Positions 25,482-35,344 of a DNA stretch of 64,000 nucleotides are shown piece after piece. The first letter of the stretch is position 1, and every line of letters starts with the position of its first letter. Origin of the DNA: a virus; IMG/VR virus record IMGVR_UViG_3300046792_000244, positions 1 through 64,000 of that record. One strand, given 5' to 3'. A program made the position numbers and the translations under genes. Below the pieces are notes generated by a model, which did no database searches, had not been told where the DNA came from, and was given only the letters and a program-made list of their open reading frames with translations.

Positions 25482-28400
25482 ACATAAAGTTCGGCGCCAG
25501 CATCGACGACCTCAAGTCGAAGATGGAAGAGGTGCAGGGTGTCTTCAAGCAGGTCACCGAACGCTTCGCCGTGATGGCGGCCGTGGTCGCTGGCGGCGCT
25601 GCGTTCAAGGAATTCATCAACGAGACGAACAAGCTCAACGGTGAAGCCACCAAGCTCAGCAAGACGTTGGGCATCACGGCGACCGATGCCGGCACACTGA
25701 ACACTGCGTTGGGCGACATCGGCAGTTCTGCCGATGAATACTCTGGCGCCTTCCTCAAGTTCAACCGCCAGCTGCGCAACAACAGCGAAGAGATGAAGGC
25801 CATGGGCGTCGATGTCGACGCGCTCAAGAATGGCCAGAAAGACAGCAACCAAGTCTTTCAGGAGTCGATCCGCCTGATCGCCCAATACAAGCCCGGCGTC
25901 GACCAGACGCAGGCCTCCATGAAACTGCTGGGGCGCGATGTCGAAAGCGCGCAGAAGCTGCTTAAGCTCTTCGGCGGCACCACCGAGGAGACAACCAAGA
26001 AGCTGGAAGAGGCACGCAAGAAGAACCTCGAGCTTGGCCTCACCATCACCAAGGAAGGCCTGGAATCCACGCGCGCCTACAAGGCGGCGATGAATGACGT
26101 CAACGACGTGATGGATGGCCTGAAGAAGACCATCGGCAGCGCCGTGATCCCGATCTTCACCGAGATGGCCGAGAAGCTCGCCGCCATCGGTCCCACGCTG
26201 GTCGAGGGCACACGGGCAGCTGTGACGGTGTTCGTAGACATCTGGCGCACCCTGCAGGAAACCGTCGCTATCGTCTGGGATGCCGTCAAGGAAATTGCCT
26301 CGCAATTCGGTGAGGTCTGGCAACAGGTGTTCGGCAAAGACGGCCCGGGCGCCATGGAAATCTTCATCAACGCCCTGCGCATCGTGCAGGCTGCGGCGAT
26401 CGGCTTCCGCATCGGCGTGCAGGTCGTCATCGAGGCCGTGAAGACCAGCCTCGCTGTGCTCACGAATTCGGTGATGAGCTGGGCGGCCGTCGCGAACCGC
26501 GCCTTCCATCTCGACTTCGCCGGCGCAAAGGCAGCCTGGATCCAAGGCGCCGCCGAACAGGAGAAGATCCTCGCGCAATCCGGCGCGCGCCTGGTGGCCA
26601 TCGCCGAGAAGGGTCGTGCGGATCTCGACAAGGCGCTGATGACTGGCGGCGACAAGAAGCCGACGACAGCAGCTGGTGCGCCGAAGGGCGGCAGCAAGGA
26701 GATGCCCATCGAGGACAAAGGCGCTGACGCCAAAGCGGCTGCCATCGCCGCGGCGCGCCTGGCCTTGCAGAAGGCAACCGACGAGGCGTCTCTGAATCTT
26801 CAGCAAGAGTACCTGCGGCAATACCAGTCGCAACTCGACGACGCCTACAAGCGCAACCTCATCAGCGACAAGGACTACTTCGCGGCGAAGCTTGCCGGCG
26901 AGCTCTTGTCGGCAGACGCCAGCATCGCGACGAAGCGCAAGGAGATGGAAGCCGCGAAGGCAGCGGCCAACAACCCGACGGCGAAGCCCGAAGCCAAGCT
27001 CAAGTTCCAGAAGGAAGAGCAGGAGCTTCTCGGCCAAATCAACGTGCTCGAGGCCAAGCGTACGGACATCGTGCGCGCGAATGCAGCCGCCTATGCCGCC
27101 GTCGAACAGCAGCGCATGGATGCACTCGCCAGCATTTCAGCAAATCGAGCGAAGACGAAGGCCGACGCTGAAGTAGCGACAGAACGTCAGGCGCTCGACC
27201 AGTTGGTCGGCCTGCGCAAGATCAGCGCCGACGACGCCCTGGCCATTCAAGCCCAGCAGGAACAGAAGAGCTACTCGGCGACGCTGGCACTACTCAAGGC
27301 CAAAGGAGATGCCATCCACGGCAGCGAGGCCGAGGCGTTGCAGCAGCGCGCGGCACTGGCAGCCGAGGCCGAATCAGCCGAACAGCAGCATCAGGCCAGG
27401 CTGAGCCAGATTGCCAATGCGGCCGAGACCGAGCGCTACAAATACGCCTCCAGCATTCAGCAGCAGGCGCAGGCCGACTTCGCCACCATGGTCGGCGCCA
27501 TGGAGCAGGGAACGCTGAGCGTGAGCGACGCCTTCAAGGGCATGGGCAAGTGGATCGAACGCACGTTCGGCAACCTGATTGCCCAGAAGTTCACCGAGCA
27601 GTTGTTCGACACCGCCGGCATCAACGACGCCATCAGTTCGATCGTGACGACGATCACCGATGGCCTGACGGCGATCATCAAGAAGTTTCTGCTCAGCGAG
27701 ACGCAGAAGACGGCCGCCGAGAAGGCAGGCGCCGTTCAGCGCAAGGCCATACAGACCACAGAAACGGCGGCGAGCATCTCGGCCACTTCCGTGAAAACAG
27801 AGGCCGCGGTGGCTGGCGAGGCTGTCGAGGGTGAAGCCGCGGTGGCAGGTGCAGAAGTAAAGATTGCCGCCGATGAAACAGCCAGCGGTGCGTCTATCGC
27901 GGCCACGGCAGCCAGTGCCATCGCAAACATTGCCGCGAAGGCCTGGGAAGTGGCGGCCAGCGTCTACAGCGCGCTCGCTGGCATACCTTACGTGGGGCCG
28001 TTCATAGCCCCCGTGGCAGCCATTGCAGCCACCGCCGTGGTGCTGGGCTTCATTGGCCGCATCGCATCGTCTGAAGGCGGCGAAATGCAGGTCGGAGAAG
28101 ACCGGCTCAATTTCGTTCACAAGGATGAAACCATCCTGCCGGCGCCGTTCGCCAGCGGCCTGCGTGAGCTCGTCGGCAAGGGCAGCGTGGGCCAGATCAA
28201 AGACGGCATGGCGCAGATCCTCGACACGCTGGCGCCCACGGGGGCGCGCCCGAATCCGCAGGGCCAGCCGCCTGTCGATACGGCGACGCCGACGCAGCCC
28301 CCTGGGCCCGGCCAACTGAACCCAGGCACCACGGCTGCCGTCGACTGGTGGCGTGTTCCAGAAAACCCGCTGTCATCACTGCAGCGTCAAGCGCAGAACG

Positions 28401-28570
28401 TCGAGCCCGTGCCGGCTCAGGGTCGCGACAATCAGCGCAACGGCGGTGACGTGCACCTTCACGTAGATGCAGTCGACGGTGCCAGCGTGAAGCGCTTGTT
28501 CATGGAACACGGCCGCAGCATCGCGTCATCGCTGCAAAATCAGGCGCGCAACTTCAAACCGAAGAAGTAG
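25463..28570 (+). CDS. Tail tape measure protein
   Basis: The 1035-residue protein is long, helical and coiled-coil-rich. It has the phage tape-measure start (NIKFGASIDDLKSKMEEVQG), hydrophobic stretches that may cross the host membrane (about 295-325 and 790-860), and a C-terminal disordered Pro/Gly-rich part. It starts at ATG 25463 with AGGAG eight bases upstream, overlapping the chaperone by 19 bases. Length scales with tail length, so the tail is predicted to be of the order of 150 nm (about 1.5 angstrom per residue). Confidence 0.9.
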   Translation: MADEDVNIKFGASIDDLKSKMEEVQGVFKQVTERFAVMAAVVAGGAAFKEFINETNKLNGEATKLSKTLGITATDAGTLNTALGDIGSSADEYSGAFLKFNRQLRNNSEEMKAMGVDVDALKNGQKDSNQVFQESIRLIAQYKPGVDQTQASMKLLGRDVESAQKLLKLFGGTTEETTKKLEEARKKNLELGLTITKEGLESTRAYKAAMNDVNDVMDGLKKTIGSAVIPIFTEMAEKLAAIGPTLVEGTRAAVTVFVDIWRTLQETVAIVWDAVKEIASQFGEVWQQVFGKDGPGAMEIFINALRIVQAAAIGFRIGVQVVIEAVKTSLAVLTNSVMSWAAVANRAFHLDFAGAKAAWIQGAAEQEKILAQSGARLVAIAEKGRADLDKALMTGGDKKPTTAAGAPKGGSKEMPIEDKGADAKAAAIAAARLALQKATDEASLNLQQEYLRQYQSQLDDAYKRNLISDKDYFAAKLAGELLSADASIATKRKEMEAAKAAANNPTAKPEAKLKFQKEEQELLGQINVLEAKRTDIVRANAAAYAAVEQQRMDALASISANRAKTKADAEVATERQALDQLVGLRKISADDALAIQAQQEQKSYSATLALLKAKGDAIHGSEAEALQQRAALAAEAESAEQQHQARLSQIANAAETERYKYASSIQQQAQADFATMVGAMEQGTLSVSDAFKGMGKWIERTFGNLIAQKFTEQLFDTAGINDAISSIVTTITDGLTAIIKKFLLSETQKTAAEKAGAVQRKAIQTTETAASISATSVKTEAAVAGEAVEGEAAVAGAEVKIAADETASGASIAATAASAIANIAAKAWEVAASVYSALAGIPYVGPFIAPVAAIAATAVVLGFIGRIASSEGGEMQVGEDRLNFVHKDETILPAPFASGLRELVGKGSVGQIKDGMAQILDTLAPTGARPNPQGQPPVDTATPTQPPGPGQLNPGTTAAVDWWRVPENPLSSLQRQAQNVEPVPAQGRDNQRNGGDVHLHVDAVDGASVKRLFMEHGRSIASSLQNQARNFKPKK

Positions 28571-28573
28571 ACC

Positions 28574-29185
28574 ATGGGTGACTCTGTCTATCCTGTTTTC
28601 CAGGGCCGCATGTGGGACACCACGATGGCCCCGAACTTCAACACCAAGACGCAGGTCTCGGTGTCGCTGTCAGAACTGCGGGCAAGCTTCGCGGCCACGC
28701 CGATCTATCACTTCAAGCTCGGCTACGACGTGCTCAGGGATGGCGTGCAGCACCTCATCACTTACACCGAGATGCGCGACCTCATGGGCTTCTACCTGGC
28801 GCGCCAGGGCCGCTTTGATTCCTTCCTATACGAGCATCCCGATGACCACGAGGTCGTGGCGCAGGTCTTCGCCATAGCCGACGGTGTCACGTCGAACTAC
28901 AACCTCGCGCGCACGCTTGGCGAGTTCACGGAGCGCGTCGCCAATGTCAACGCCGTTGCTGAAATCACGGTGAACGATGTGCCGACATCGAATTACACGC
29001 TCACCAGTCAGGGCGTCGTTCAATTCACGTCACCGCCGGCGCTCGACGCTTCACTCGGCTGGTCTGGCACCTACTATTACCGCTGCAGATTCACCAACGA
29101 CTATCAAGAGTTAAACCAGTTCATGCACCAGCTGTGGAACGCAAAAAGCGTCGAGTTCGACGGCTGTCTGGGGACAAAGTTGTGA
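28574..29185 (+). CDS. DUF2460-like distal tail protein
   Basis: The 203-residue protein resembles the DUF2460 family found in phage and gene-transfer-agent tail tips: VYPVFQGRMWDTTMAPNFNT near the start, YHFKLGYDVLRDG, then GRFDSFLYEHPDDHEV. It follows the tape measure, as expected for a distal tail/baseplate component. The stop overlaps the next gene by GTGA. Confidence 0.8.
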   Translation: MGDSVYPVFQGRMWDTTMAPNFNTKTQVSVSLSELRASFAATPIYHFKLGYDVLRDGVQHLITYTEMRDLMGFYLARQGRFDSFLYEHPDDHEVVAQVFAIADGVTSNYNLARTLGEFTERVANVNAVAEITVNDVPTSNYTLTSQGVVQFTSPPALDASLGWSGTYYYRCRFTNDYQELNQFMHQLWNAKSVEFDGCLGTKL

Positions 29186-30564
29186 AGACGGCCACGCCCG
29201 AACTCATCGCCCTGCTGGCCGACTCCAAGCAGTTCGTCATGTGGGAGACGTACACGATCACGCTGTCGAATGGCAACGTAGTGCAGTACTCCACGCGAGA
29301 CGCCGACGCGCCGATGTTGCCTACGGTCCCCGAATACAACACCAGCTACTTGCTGGACACGTTCACCGGAACCGGCAATCTGTCGACGCACATTGGCGAG
29401 GCCGGATCAAATTGGGCGGCCGTGAATTACCCGCCGCCGCTTGAAGACTATTTGATCAGCGGCGGCGCACTGCACCTACCGCAGGCCGGGCAGGACAACA
29501 TCTTCCTCACGCAATGGGCCCCGAACAACACGACGCTGCAGGACTTTTTCATGGAGGCCAACCTGTCCTGCAACGTTAACGGCGCCTCCGTCAATATCGG
29601 CGTGCAGAGCGCCAACACGTCGGCCTACATGTACGCCTACGCCGACAACAACGGGTCGGCCAACGTGGTCTACGCGAAGCTCCGCATGGACGCCGACGGA
29701 GGCCTCTACGACTCGGGATACGTCGAGATGCCGGTGCTGGCCAACGTGCCGTTCACCATGAGGTTCGAGGCGACGGCCAACAGGACGCACGGCGAGCTCT
29801 TCATCAACAGCGTCTCCGAGGCCAACGGCACCATCTCGTCCAACCACACCCTGGGCTCCATCGGCGTCTCGTACATGCACCTCACCTGCTCCTACGGCTC
29901 TGAGGGCGCCACGCTGTACAGCATCGCCGGGGACAGGATAGCCCCGCCGCCGTTCTTCCTCGACACGTTCACTGGCACCGGCAACCTGACGACGCACGTC
30001 GGAGAGACGGCGAACCCCTTCGTCGTCTACTACATCGGCACCTCCATCGGCACTGCCAACATGGTCCTGACCGGCAGTGGCGGTGTCTACAACAACACAT
30101 TCGTCGGCGAGGGGCAGGTGCTGCGCAGCCAGTACGCCTGCATTCCTTCTGGCACGTCTGACTTTTACGCCCTCGCTGACGTCAGCATGCGGCACAACAC
30201 GGAGGCCTACGCCTACCAGATGGGCGTCTTCCTCGGCAACGACGCCGACTCCACGGAGGTCTCGCTGACGCTGCAGAAGAACGGGCTGGGCGACGGCACC
30301 CCTGTGACAGGCTCGGCGAGCCTCTTCGACGGGAGCTCCTATGGCAACACGTTCGACGCCGGGCTGGTGAACTCCGGCCAGGTGAAGCGGCTGCTCATCG
30401 AGGTGACCAACCTGCGTAAGACGTTTACCTACTTCCTCGACGGGGTGCAGGTGGGCACCACGACGAGGGCCTCGTCGCAGACGTTCGACTTTATAGGCCT
30501 CTACGTCTTCAGCAACGCAGACACCAACACAATCGCGCACCGCGTCGAGGGAGGTCCGCTATGA
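29182..30564 (+). CDS. DUF2163 N-terminal fragment with two inserted lectin-like domains
   Basis: The 460-residue product starts at the GTG of GTGA. Residues 1-45 (TPELIALLADSKQFVMWETY) match the opening of DUF2163-type tail proteins. Then come two paralogous beta domains of about 200 residues, opening with DTFTGTGNLSTHIGE and DTFTGTGNLTTHVGE, Asn/Tyr/Ser/Thr-rich as in LamG/concanavalin-like folds. The DUF2163 sequence resumes in the next gene. AGG (Arg) and ATA (Ile) codons are more frequent here than in nearby genes, suggesting an acquired segment. Confidence 0.7.
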   Translation: MKTATPELIALLADSKQFVMWETYTITLSNGNVVQYSTRDADAPMLPTVPEYNTSYLLDTFTGTGNLSTHIGEAGSNWAAVNYPPPLEDYLISGGALHLPQAGQDNIFLTQWAPNNTTLQDFFMEANLSCNVNGASVNIGVQSANTSAYMYAYADNNGSANVVYAKLRMDADGGLYDSGYVEMPVLANVPFTMRFEATANRTHGELFINSVSEANGTISSNHTLGSIGVSYMHLTCSYGSEGATLYSIAGDRIAPPPFFLDTFTGTGNLTTHVGETANPFVVYYIGTSIGTANMVLTGSGGVYNNTFVGEGQVLRSQYACIPSGTSDFYALADVSMRHNTEAYAYQMGVFLGNDADSTEVSLTLQKNGLGDGTPVTGSASLFDGSSYGNTFDAGLVNSGQVKRLLIEVTNLRKTFTYFLDGVQVGTTTRASSQTFDFIGLYVFSNADTNTIAHRVEGGPL

Positions 30565-31280
30565 GCGACCCGATCGTGAAGAGGGGGACCACCAGGACGG
30601 TCATAGGCACGGAGGTGAGCGAGCTGGAGGTCGTCTTGATGTCTTCAGGCGCCAACACAACGGTGGAAGGCCAGTCGCTGGGTGCCTTTGCTCAGCAGGG
30701 CGGATTCGATGGCGCCGTCGTGCAGGTCGAGCGGCATTTCGCGCCTGATTGGAGCTCAGATACCGGTGCGCTGACGATGTTCGTCGGCACCGTCGGCGAC
30801 GTTACCGTCACGGGCACCGAGGTAACGCTCGCCTTGAAGTCACCGCTTGAGCTGCTGGGCATTCAGATGCCGCGCAACATCTACTCTGGGCAGTGCATTC
30901 GCACGCTCTACGATCAGGGTTGCACGCTTGTCGCATCGGCCCTCACCGACACCATCACGGCAGCTGCCAACAGCACGCGTTTCTCTTTGCTTTCGACTGG
31001 CGATTTTCAGATCAACGGCTACTACGAGTTGGGAACAATCGAGGCCCTTGACGGCCTGAACGTCGGCAAGAAGCGCACGGTGAAGAAATACCTGAACACC
31101 GGATCTGGGCATGGCCAATTCAAGCTGGCCTTCCCGTTTCCATATGCACCGCAGGCCGGCGACACCTTCAGCGCCAAGCCAGGCTGCGACAAGCTGCTCG
31201 ACACCTGCGACAACAAGTTCGGCAATCGCGACAACTTCCGCGGCTGGCCATTCATTCCGCCACCGGAGTCGACGTTGTGA
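30561..31280 (+). CDS. DUF2163-like tail protein, main part
   Basis: The 239-residue product starts at ATGA. It continues the DUF2163 family from its KRGTTRTVIGTEVSELEVV strand, then GALTMFVGTVGD, KSPLELLGIQMPRNIY and the Cys-rich end (CIRTLYDQGC, CDKLLDTCDNKFGN, RGWPFIPPPES). With the first 45 residues of the previous gene it would make one complete family member. Together they probably form part of the tail-tip hub that touches the host. Confidence 0.8.
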   Translation: MSDPIVKRGTTRTVIGTEVSELEVVLMSSGANTTVEGQSLGAFAQQGGFDGAVVQVERHFAPDWSSDTGALTMFVGTVGDVTVTGTEVTLALKSPLELLGIQMPRNIYSGQCIRTLYDQGCTLVASALTDTITAAANSTRFSLLSTGDFQINGYYELGTIEALDGLNVGKKRTVKKYLNTGSGHGQFKLAFPFPYAPQAGDTFSAKPGCDKLLDTCDNKFGNRDNFRGWPFIPPPESTL

Positions 31281-31720
31281 GCCCCGAGCAACGCGACGCC
31301 ATAGTGCGCGAAGCCGAGGGATGGCTGCGCACGCCATGGCATCACAACGCCAGGGTGAAGGGTGCCGGCGTCGACTGCGCCCAGCTCATCATCGCCGCGT
31401 ACGTCAACGCCGGCGTCATTGCCGACGACATCGACACCGGCCAATACTCGCGCGATTGGATGCACCACAGAGAAGAAGAGAGGTTCCTCGCCTGGGTTCG
31501 TCTCTACCTTGATGAAGTCGCAGTGCCTGGCCGCGGCGACGTGGCGGTGTGGCGTTTCGGCAGGTGCTATTCGCATGGCGGCATCGTCGTCAAGTGGCCG
31601 CAGATCATTCACGCCTACCAGCCGGAACGCTGTGTCACGTATTGCGATGCGCTGAGCGGAAAGCTGGCGAAGAAAGACAGGGCCGTGCTCTTCTTCACGG
31701 CAGACAGGAGAACGCAATGA
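31277..31720 (+). CDS. NlpC/P60-type tail peptidase
   Basis: The 147-residue protein begins at GTGA. It has C34 in VDCAQLIIAAY, H100 in YSHGGIV and H112 in IIHAY, the catalytic Cys-His-His set of NlpC/P60 enzymes that cleave peptidoglycan peptides. Its place between the DUF2163 and tip genes matches the tail-tip hydrolase that opens the cell wall during DNA entry. Confidence 0.85.
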   Translation: MSPEQRDAIVREAEGWLRTPWHHNARVKGAGVDCAQLIIAAYVNAGVIADDIDTGQYSRDWMHHREEERFLAWVRLYLDEVAVPGRGDVAVWRFGRCYSHGGIVVKWPQIIHAYQPERCVTYCDALSGKLAKKDRAVLFFTADRRTQ

Positions 31721-33873
31721 GCGGTGGCGGCGACCCCATCAAGATCACGAACACCGAGAACAAGGTCGGTGCGCTGCGCGTTCAGTCGGCGACGCAGGGC
31801 ATGCCCGTGCAGATCGCCTATGGCCTGACGCGTGTGTCTCCGAACATGGCCTGGTACGACGACTTCACGGCGATTGCGCACACCACGGTGACGGAAAGCG
31901 GCGGCGGCGGCGGCAAAGGCGGCGGCGGCGGTGGCGTGACGACGACCGACACGACGTACACCTACACGGTGGCGTGTCTGCTGTCGTTGTGCGAAGGCCC
32001 GATCGGTCACTCCACAGAAGGCAGCCCGCAAATCGTCAACCGCGTGTGGAAGGGAAAAGAAAAGCCAGGCCTTGAATTCGCCGAGTATCAAGGCTCGTGG
32101 AGCAATGCAACAGGCCAGACACCCTACGGCTATATCGTCACGAATCATCCCGAGCAGGCGCTGAGCTATAGAAATACAGCGTACCTCGCATCAGGGTCTC
32201 TCGACCTCGGTTCGTCGACGAGCATTCCAAACTACTCGTTCGAAGTATTCGGCCTGCTCGACCCGAGTTTGTGCACGCCAGATGTGAACCCGAAGGACGT
32301 GTTGATCGACGTGCTGACAGCGCCTAACTACAGCGCCAATTTCCCGAGCGATTATCTCGACGTGCTTGAGAACTTCGGCAACTTCTGTGCGGCCTCGAAT
32401 TTCATGTGCGCGCCGCTGTATTCATCGCAGCGGCCGGCGGCTGACATCGTGAAAGAACTCTGCATGATCGGCAACAGCGCGCCGGTCTGGTCTGAGGGAA
32501 AACTCAAGGTCATTCCATACGGCGACGAAACCGTCGCGCACACGCCGAATGTCTACAGTAATTCCGGCAATTGCACGCTGGGCGCCGAGAGGACATGGAT
32601 TCCAGACCTCACGGTTCAATATGACCTGACCGTCGATGATTTCATTGCCGACCCTGGCACAGATCCCGTCGTCGTTAATCGCAAACGCCAAAGCGATGCG
32701 TATAACTCGGTGCAGGTCGAGATACTTGATCGCGACAATGATTACAACGTGCTCGTGTGTTCGGCCGACGACCTCGGAACCGTCGAGCAGTTCGGTCTGC
32801 GCCAGGCTGATCCCGTCATCATGCATTCGGTGTGCAATGCCAACATCGGTCGCGCCATTGCTCAGGCTCAGCTGCAGCGCACTCTCTACGTGCGAAACAC
32901 CTACGCGTTTCAAGTCGGTTGGAAGTTCGCGCGCCTGGAACCCATGGACATCGTGAGCCTCACCGAGCCGACGATTCCGCTCGACCACTACGCCGTGAGA
33001 ATCACCGAGGTGGAAGAGGACGAAGACGGCATGCTGTCGATCGTCGCCGAGGATCTCAGCGCCGGCACGGGCACGCCGGGAAGCTATGCGACGCAGCCAT
33101 CGTCTGGCGTGTCGATCGACACCTCGATCGCCCCCGGTGATGCTTCGGCACCCGTGATTTTTCAGCCGCCGGTTGAGCTCAGTGGTGTGCCGCAAATCTG
33201 GCTCGGTGCCGCCGGCGGCATCTATTGGGGTGGCGCTCAGGTCTGGGTGAGCGACGACGACGCCTCCTACGTGCAGCTCGGCACGCTTGGATCTGCGGCA
33301 CGCTATGGCGAACTCACTGCCAACTTCCCGGCCGGCGGCGACCCCGATACCACGCACACGCTCAGCGTCGACTTCAACATCTCAGCAGCGACGATGACGA
33401 GCGCGACGCCGGCGCAAGCCGATGGCAACGACACGCTGTCGTGGCTCGACGGTGAGATCGTGGCCTACTCGACGGCGATTCTCACGGCGCCGTACACCTA
33501 CGATTTCACGTCGTACATTCGCCGGGGTCTGCGCTGCAGTTTTGAAGGCAACCACCTGGCGGGCTCGAAATTCATGCGACTCGATGGCGCCGTCGGAAAG
33601 TTCGGCATCGCATCGTCGCGTGTCGGTTCGACGCTCTACCTCAAGTTGGTGAGCTTCAACATCTATGGGCTCGGCCTTCAGGATCTCGCCTCGGTGACGC
33701 CGTATACCTATGTGGTGCAACCGCTGGGCATCGTCGCCGCCAATGGCGTGCTGCCCGATGTCATCACGGCAGAGCAGGTGCTTTGCATCCCACCGGCCAC
33801 GCAGATGTCGATCTTTGGCCGCATGACGGTCTACGGTCGGATCAACTGCGACGGCCGTCTCATCATCAACTAG
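31717..33873 (+). CDS. Tail tip protein (GTA TIM-barrel / phage-tail hub family)
   Basis: The 718-residue protein has the typical early Gly run (ESGGGGGKGGGGGG), then YTYTVACLLSLCEGPIG, a large central beta/alpha hub region (RPAADIVKELCMIGNSAPVW) and Ig-like strands toward the C-terminus. This is the large tip/host-specificity protein of siphoviruses with a DUF2460, DUF2163, NlpC order. Starts at ATGA on the peptidase stop. Confidence 0.8.
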   Translation: MSGGGDPIKITNTENKVGALRVQSATQGMPVQIAYGLTRVSPNMAWYDDFTAIAHTTVTESGGGGGKGGGGGGVTTTDTTYTYTVACLLSLCEGPIGHSTEGSPQIVNRVWKGKEKPGLEFAEYQGSWSNATGQTPYGYIVTNHPEQALSYRNTAYLASGSLDLGSSTSIPNYSFEVFGLLDPSLCTPDVNPKDVLIDVLTAPNYSANFPSDYLDVLENFGNFCAASNFMCAPLYSSQRPAADIVKELCMIGNSAPVWSEGKLKVIPYGDETVAHTPNVYSNSGNCTLGAERTWIPDLTVQYDLTVDDFIADPGTDPVVVNRKRQSDAYNSVQVEILDRDNDYNVLVCSADDLGTVEQFGLRQADPVIMHSVCNANIGRAIAQAQLQRTLYVRNTYAFQVGWKFARLEPMDIVSLTEPTIPLDHYAVRITEVEEDEDGMLSIVAEDLSAGTGTPGSYATQPSSGVSIDTSIAPGDASAPVIFQPPVELSGVPQIWLGAAGGIYWGGAQVWVSDDDASYVQLGTLGSAARYGELTANFPAGGDPDTTHTLSVDFNISAATMTSATPAQADGNDTLSWLDGEIVAYSTAILTAPYTYDFTSYIRRGLRCSFEGNHLAGSKFMRLDGAVGKFGIASSRVGSTLYLKLVSFNIYGLGLQDLASVTPYTYVVQPLGIVAANGVLPDVITAEQVLCIPPATQMSIFGRMTVYGRINCDGRLIIN

Positions 33874-33882
33874 GGGCACGCC

Positions 33883-34347
33883 ATGAGCGAACTCGTTCTC
33901 ACCGCAGAAGCAAATCCGGGCGCGCTCGGTGCCAACTTGTCGGCGTTCTTCTTCAACCTGTCGGGCGTGCCCAGCTATGTCGGAAACGACGGCGTCGAGC
34001 ACAATCTCCTCGCCTCGGGTGGAAACTTGCCGATCGCAAATGCCAACGTCAGCGGCAACATCACGCTGGCCGGCAACTTCGTGGTGTCGTCGGCGAACTC
34101 GGGAGTGACAGGCAATGCCACGATCAACAAGGCGACGGGTCGAGTCATCGCCGGCATTGCCGCCACCGTGCTCGTCGTCACCAACAACATGGTGACGGCC
34201 AACTCGCACGTCTTCGCCCAGCCGTCGGCAAACGATGCTACCGGCCGGGTTACTGCCGTGACACCGGCGGCCGGAAACTTCACAATCTCGCTGACGGCAC
34301 CCGCCGCCAACATGCCGATCGACTTCTTCGTCGTCACCGCCGGGTAA
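33883..34347 (+). CDS. Small putative tail-tip or fibre-associated protein
   Basis: The 154-residue Asn/Ala/Gly/Val-rich beta protein (NLSAFFFNLSGVPSYVG near the start, ITLAGNFVVSSANSG later) follows the tip gene. It resembles decoration or fibre proteins by composition only. I do not recognise the family. Confidence 0.5.
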   Translation: MSELVLTAEANPGALGANLSAFFFNLSGVPSYVGNDGVEHNLLASGGNLPIANANVSGNITLAGNFVVSSANSGVTGNATINKATGRVIAGIAATVLVVTNNMVTANSHVFAQPSANDATGRVTAVTPAAGNFTISLTAPAANMPIDFFVVTAG

Positions 34348-34368
34348 CCGGCCAGAAAGGATGTCACC

Positions 34369-34581
34369 ATGAACCCCTGGCTTGTTCTCGCCATCATCGC
34401 CGCCGTCTTTGCTGTCGTCGTCAGCCTGCGATCGATGCGCGCCGATCGCGAACTGCGCAACCAGGCTGGCGTCAAGACCGGGCCAGAAACCGACTGGAAG
34501 CCGACGCAGCCAAGCGGTGAGGACGGTCATGTGACGACGCAAGACAGCGGTGGCGGCACGGTTCCGCAGCATCCGAAATGA
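34369..34581 (+). CDS. Small single-span membrane protein
   Basis: The 70-residue product has one N-terminal membrane segment (about 4-20, WLVLAIIAAVFAVVVSL) and a hydrophilic Gly/Thr/Asp tail. GAAAGGATG is upstream. It opens the lysis block; a holin-accessory role is possible but not shown. Confidence 0.55.
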   Translation: MNPWLVLAIIAAVFAVVVSLRSMRADRELRNQAGVKTGPETDWKPTQPSGEDGHVTTQDSGGGTVPQHPK

Positions 34582-34940
34582 AGCACCGCAACACCGCGCT
34601 GGCACTTCTTCTCGTCGGCATGGCGCTGAGCTATGGCTGGCAGTGGGCACCCGAAGAGCTCATGGGAACCGCCTGGAACATCACGACGTCGGTCTTGGTG
34701 ATCCTGCTGCTGGCGCTGCTTGGCCTCGTGCTGGCCAGCCCTGAAATCTGGCTCGTCGCTGCCCTGCTGGCGGTGTTCAAGCTCGTCGTCATCACCTGCG
34801 ACGTCTGGTATGCCGTCGCGCCCTGGCCAGTGAAGCCCGGGCAGGCGCTGTGCTCGGCGCGCCTCAACCTTCCACTTGGCGTCGTCGGCCTCTTCCTCGG
34901 CGTCGTGCTCGCCGCTGCCATCTACAGGGGTAAACCATGA
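34578..34940 (+). CDS. Multi-span membrane protein of the lysis block
   Basis: The 120-residue product begins at ATGA and has about four hydrophobic spans (about 8-20, 37-53, 57-74 and 99-114). It lies with other membrane proteins directly before the endolysin gene, so a holin or pinholin-type role is possible. Confidence 0.55.
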   Translation: MKHRNTALALLLVGMALSYGWQWAPEELMGTAWNITTSVLVILLLALLGLVLASPEIWLVAALLAVFKLVVITCDVWYAVAPWPVKPGQALCSARLNLPLGVVGLFLGVVLAAAIYRGKP

Positions 34941-35344
34941 CAGATGTCGTCACAACCGCTGCGGTTTGCGTGGCCACGGGCACGATCACCGCGGGCTTTT
35001 GCGCGAGTTTCGGCTTCGACCCCAAGCTATTGATAGGTGGCACCGTCGGTGGTTTTCTCGGCTGCCTGATCGTGCAGACGCTGATTCCCGACAAGGCCGG
35101 TCTCGACTTCGCTGGCATCCTGAAAATCATGGTCGGCAGCGTGCTGCTCGCCACCGTGGCCACGCTGCTGTGCTCGCCTTGGGTGATCCGCACGCTGAAT
35201 CTTGAAGAAGTGCCGGCCGGCGCGGTTCGTCTCGGCATCGGTGCCGTCATCGGTGCCTGCGCGCAGCCGCTGGCCATCATCGGCCGCGCGCGCCTCATCA
35301 AGTGGTTCGGCAGCGTAGGGCCAAAGGAGAACGGCAATGCTTGA
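34937..35344 (+). CDS. Multi-span membrane protein, holin candidate
   Basis: The 135-residue product starts at ATGA and has several hydrophobic segments (about 5-25, 31-49, 64-82, 97-115). Gly- and Ala-rich helices resemble holin-like proteins. The end overlaps the next gene by 8 bases. Which of the four membrane genes is the true holin cannot be told from sequence. Confidence 0.5.
   Translation: MTDVVTTAAVCVATGTITAGFCASFGFDPKLLIGGTVGGFLGCLIVQTLIPDKAGLDFAGILKIMVGSVLLATVATLLCSPWVIRTLNLEEVPAGAVRLGIGAVIGACAQPLAIIGRARLIKWFGSVGPKENGNA

Noticed and set aside
25391-27037. Minus-strand ORF opposite the tape measure (548 codons)
   Set aside because: Antisense shadow of a coiled-coil gene, Leu/Arg/His/Ala-rich without motifs.
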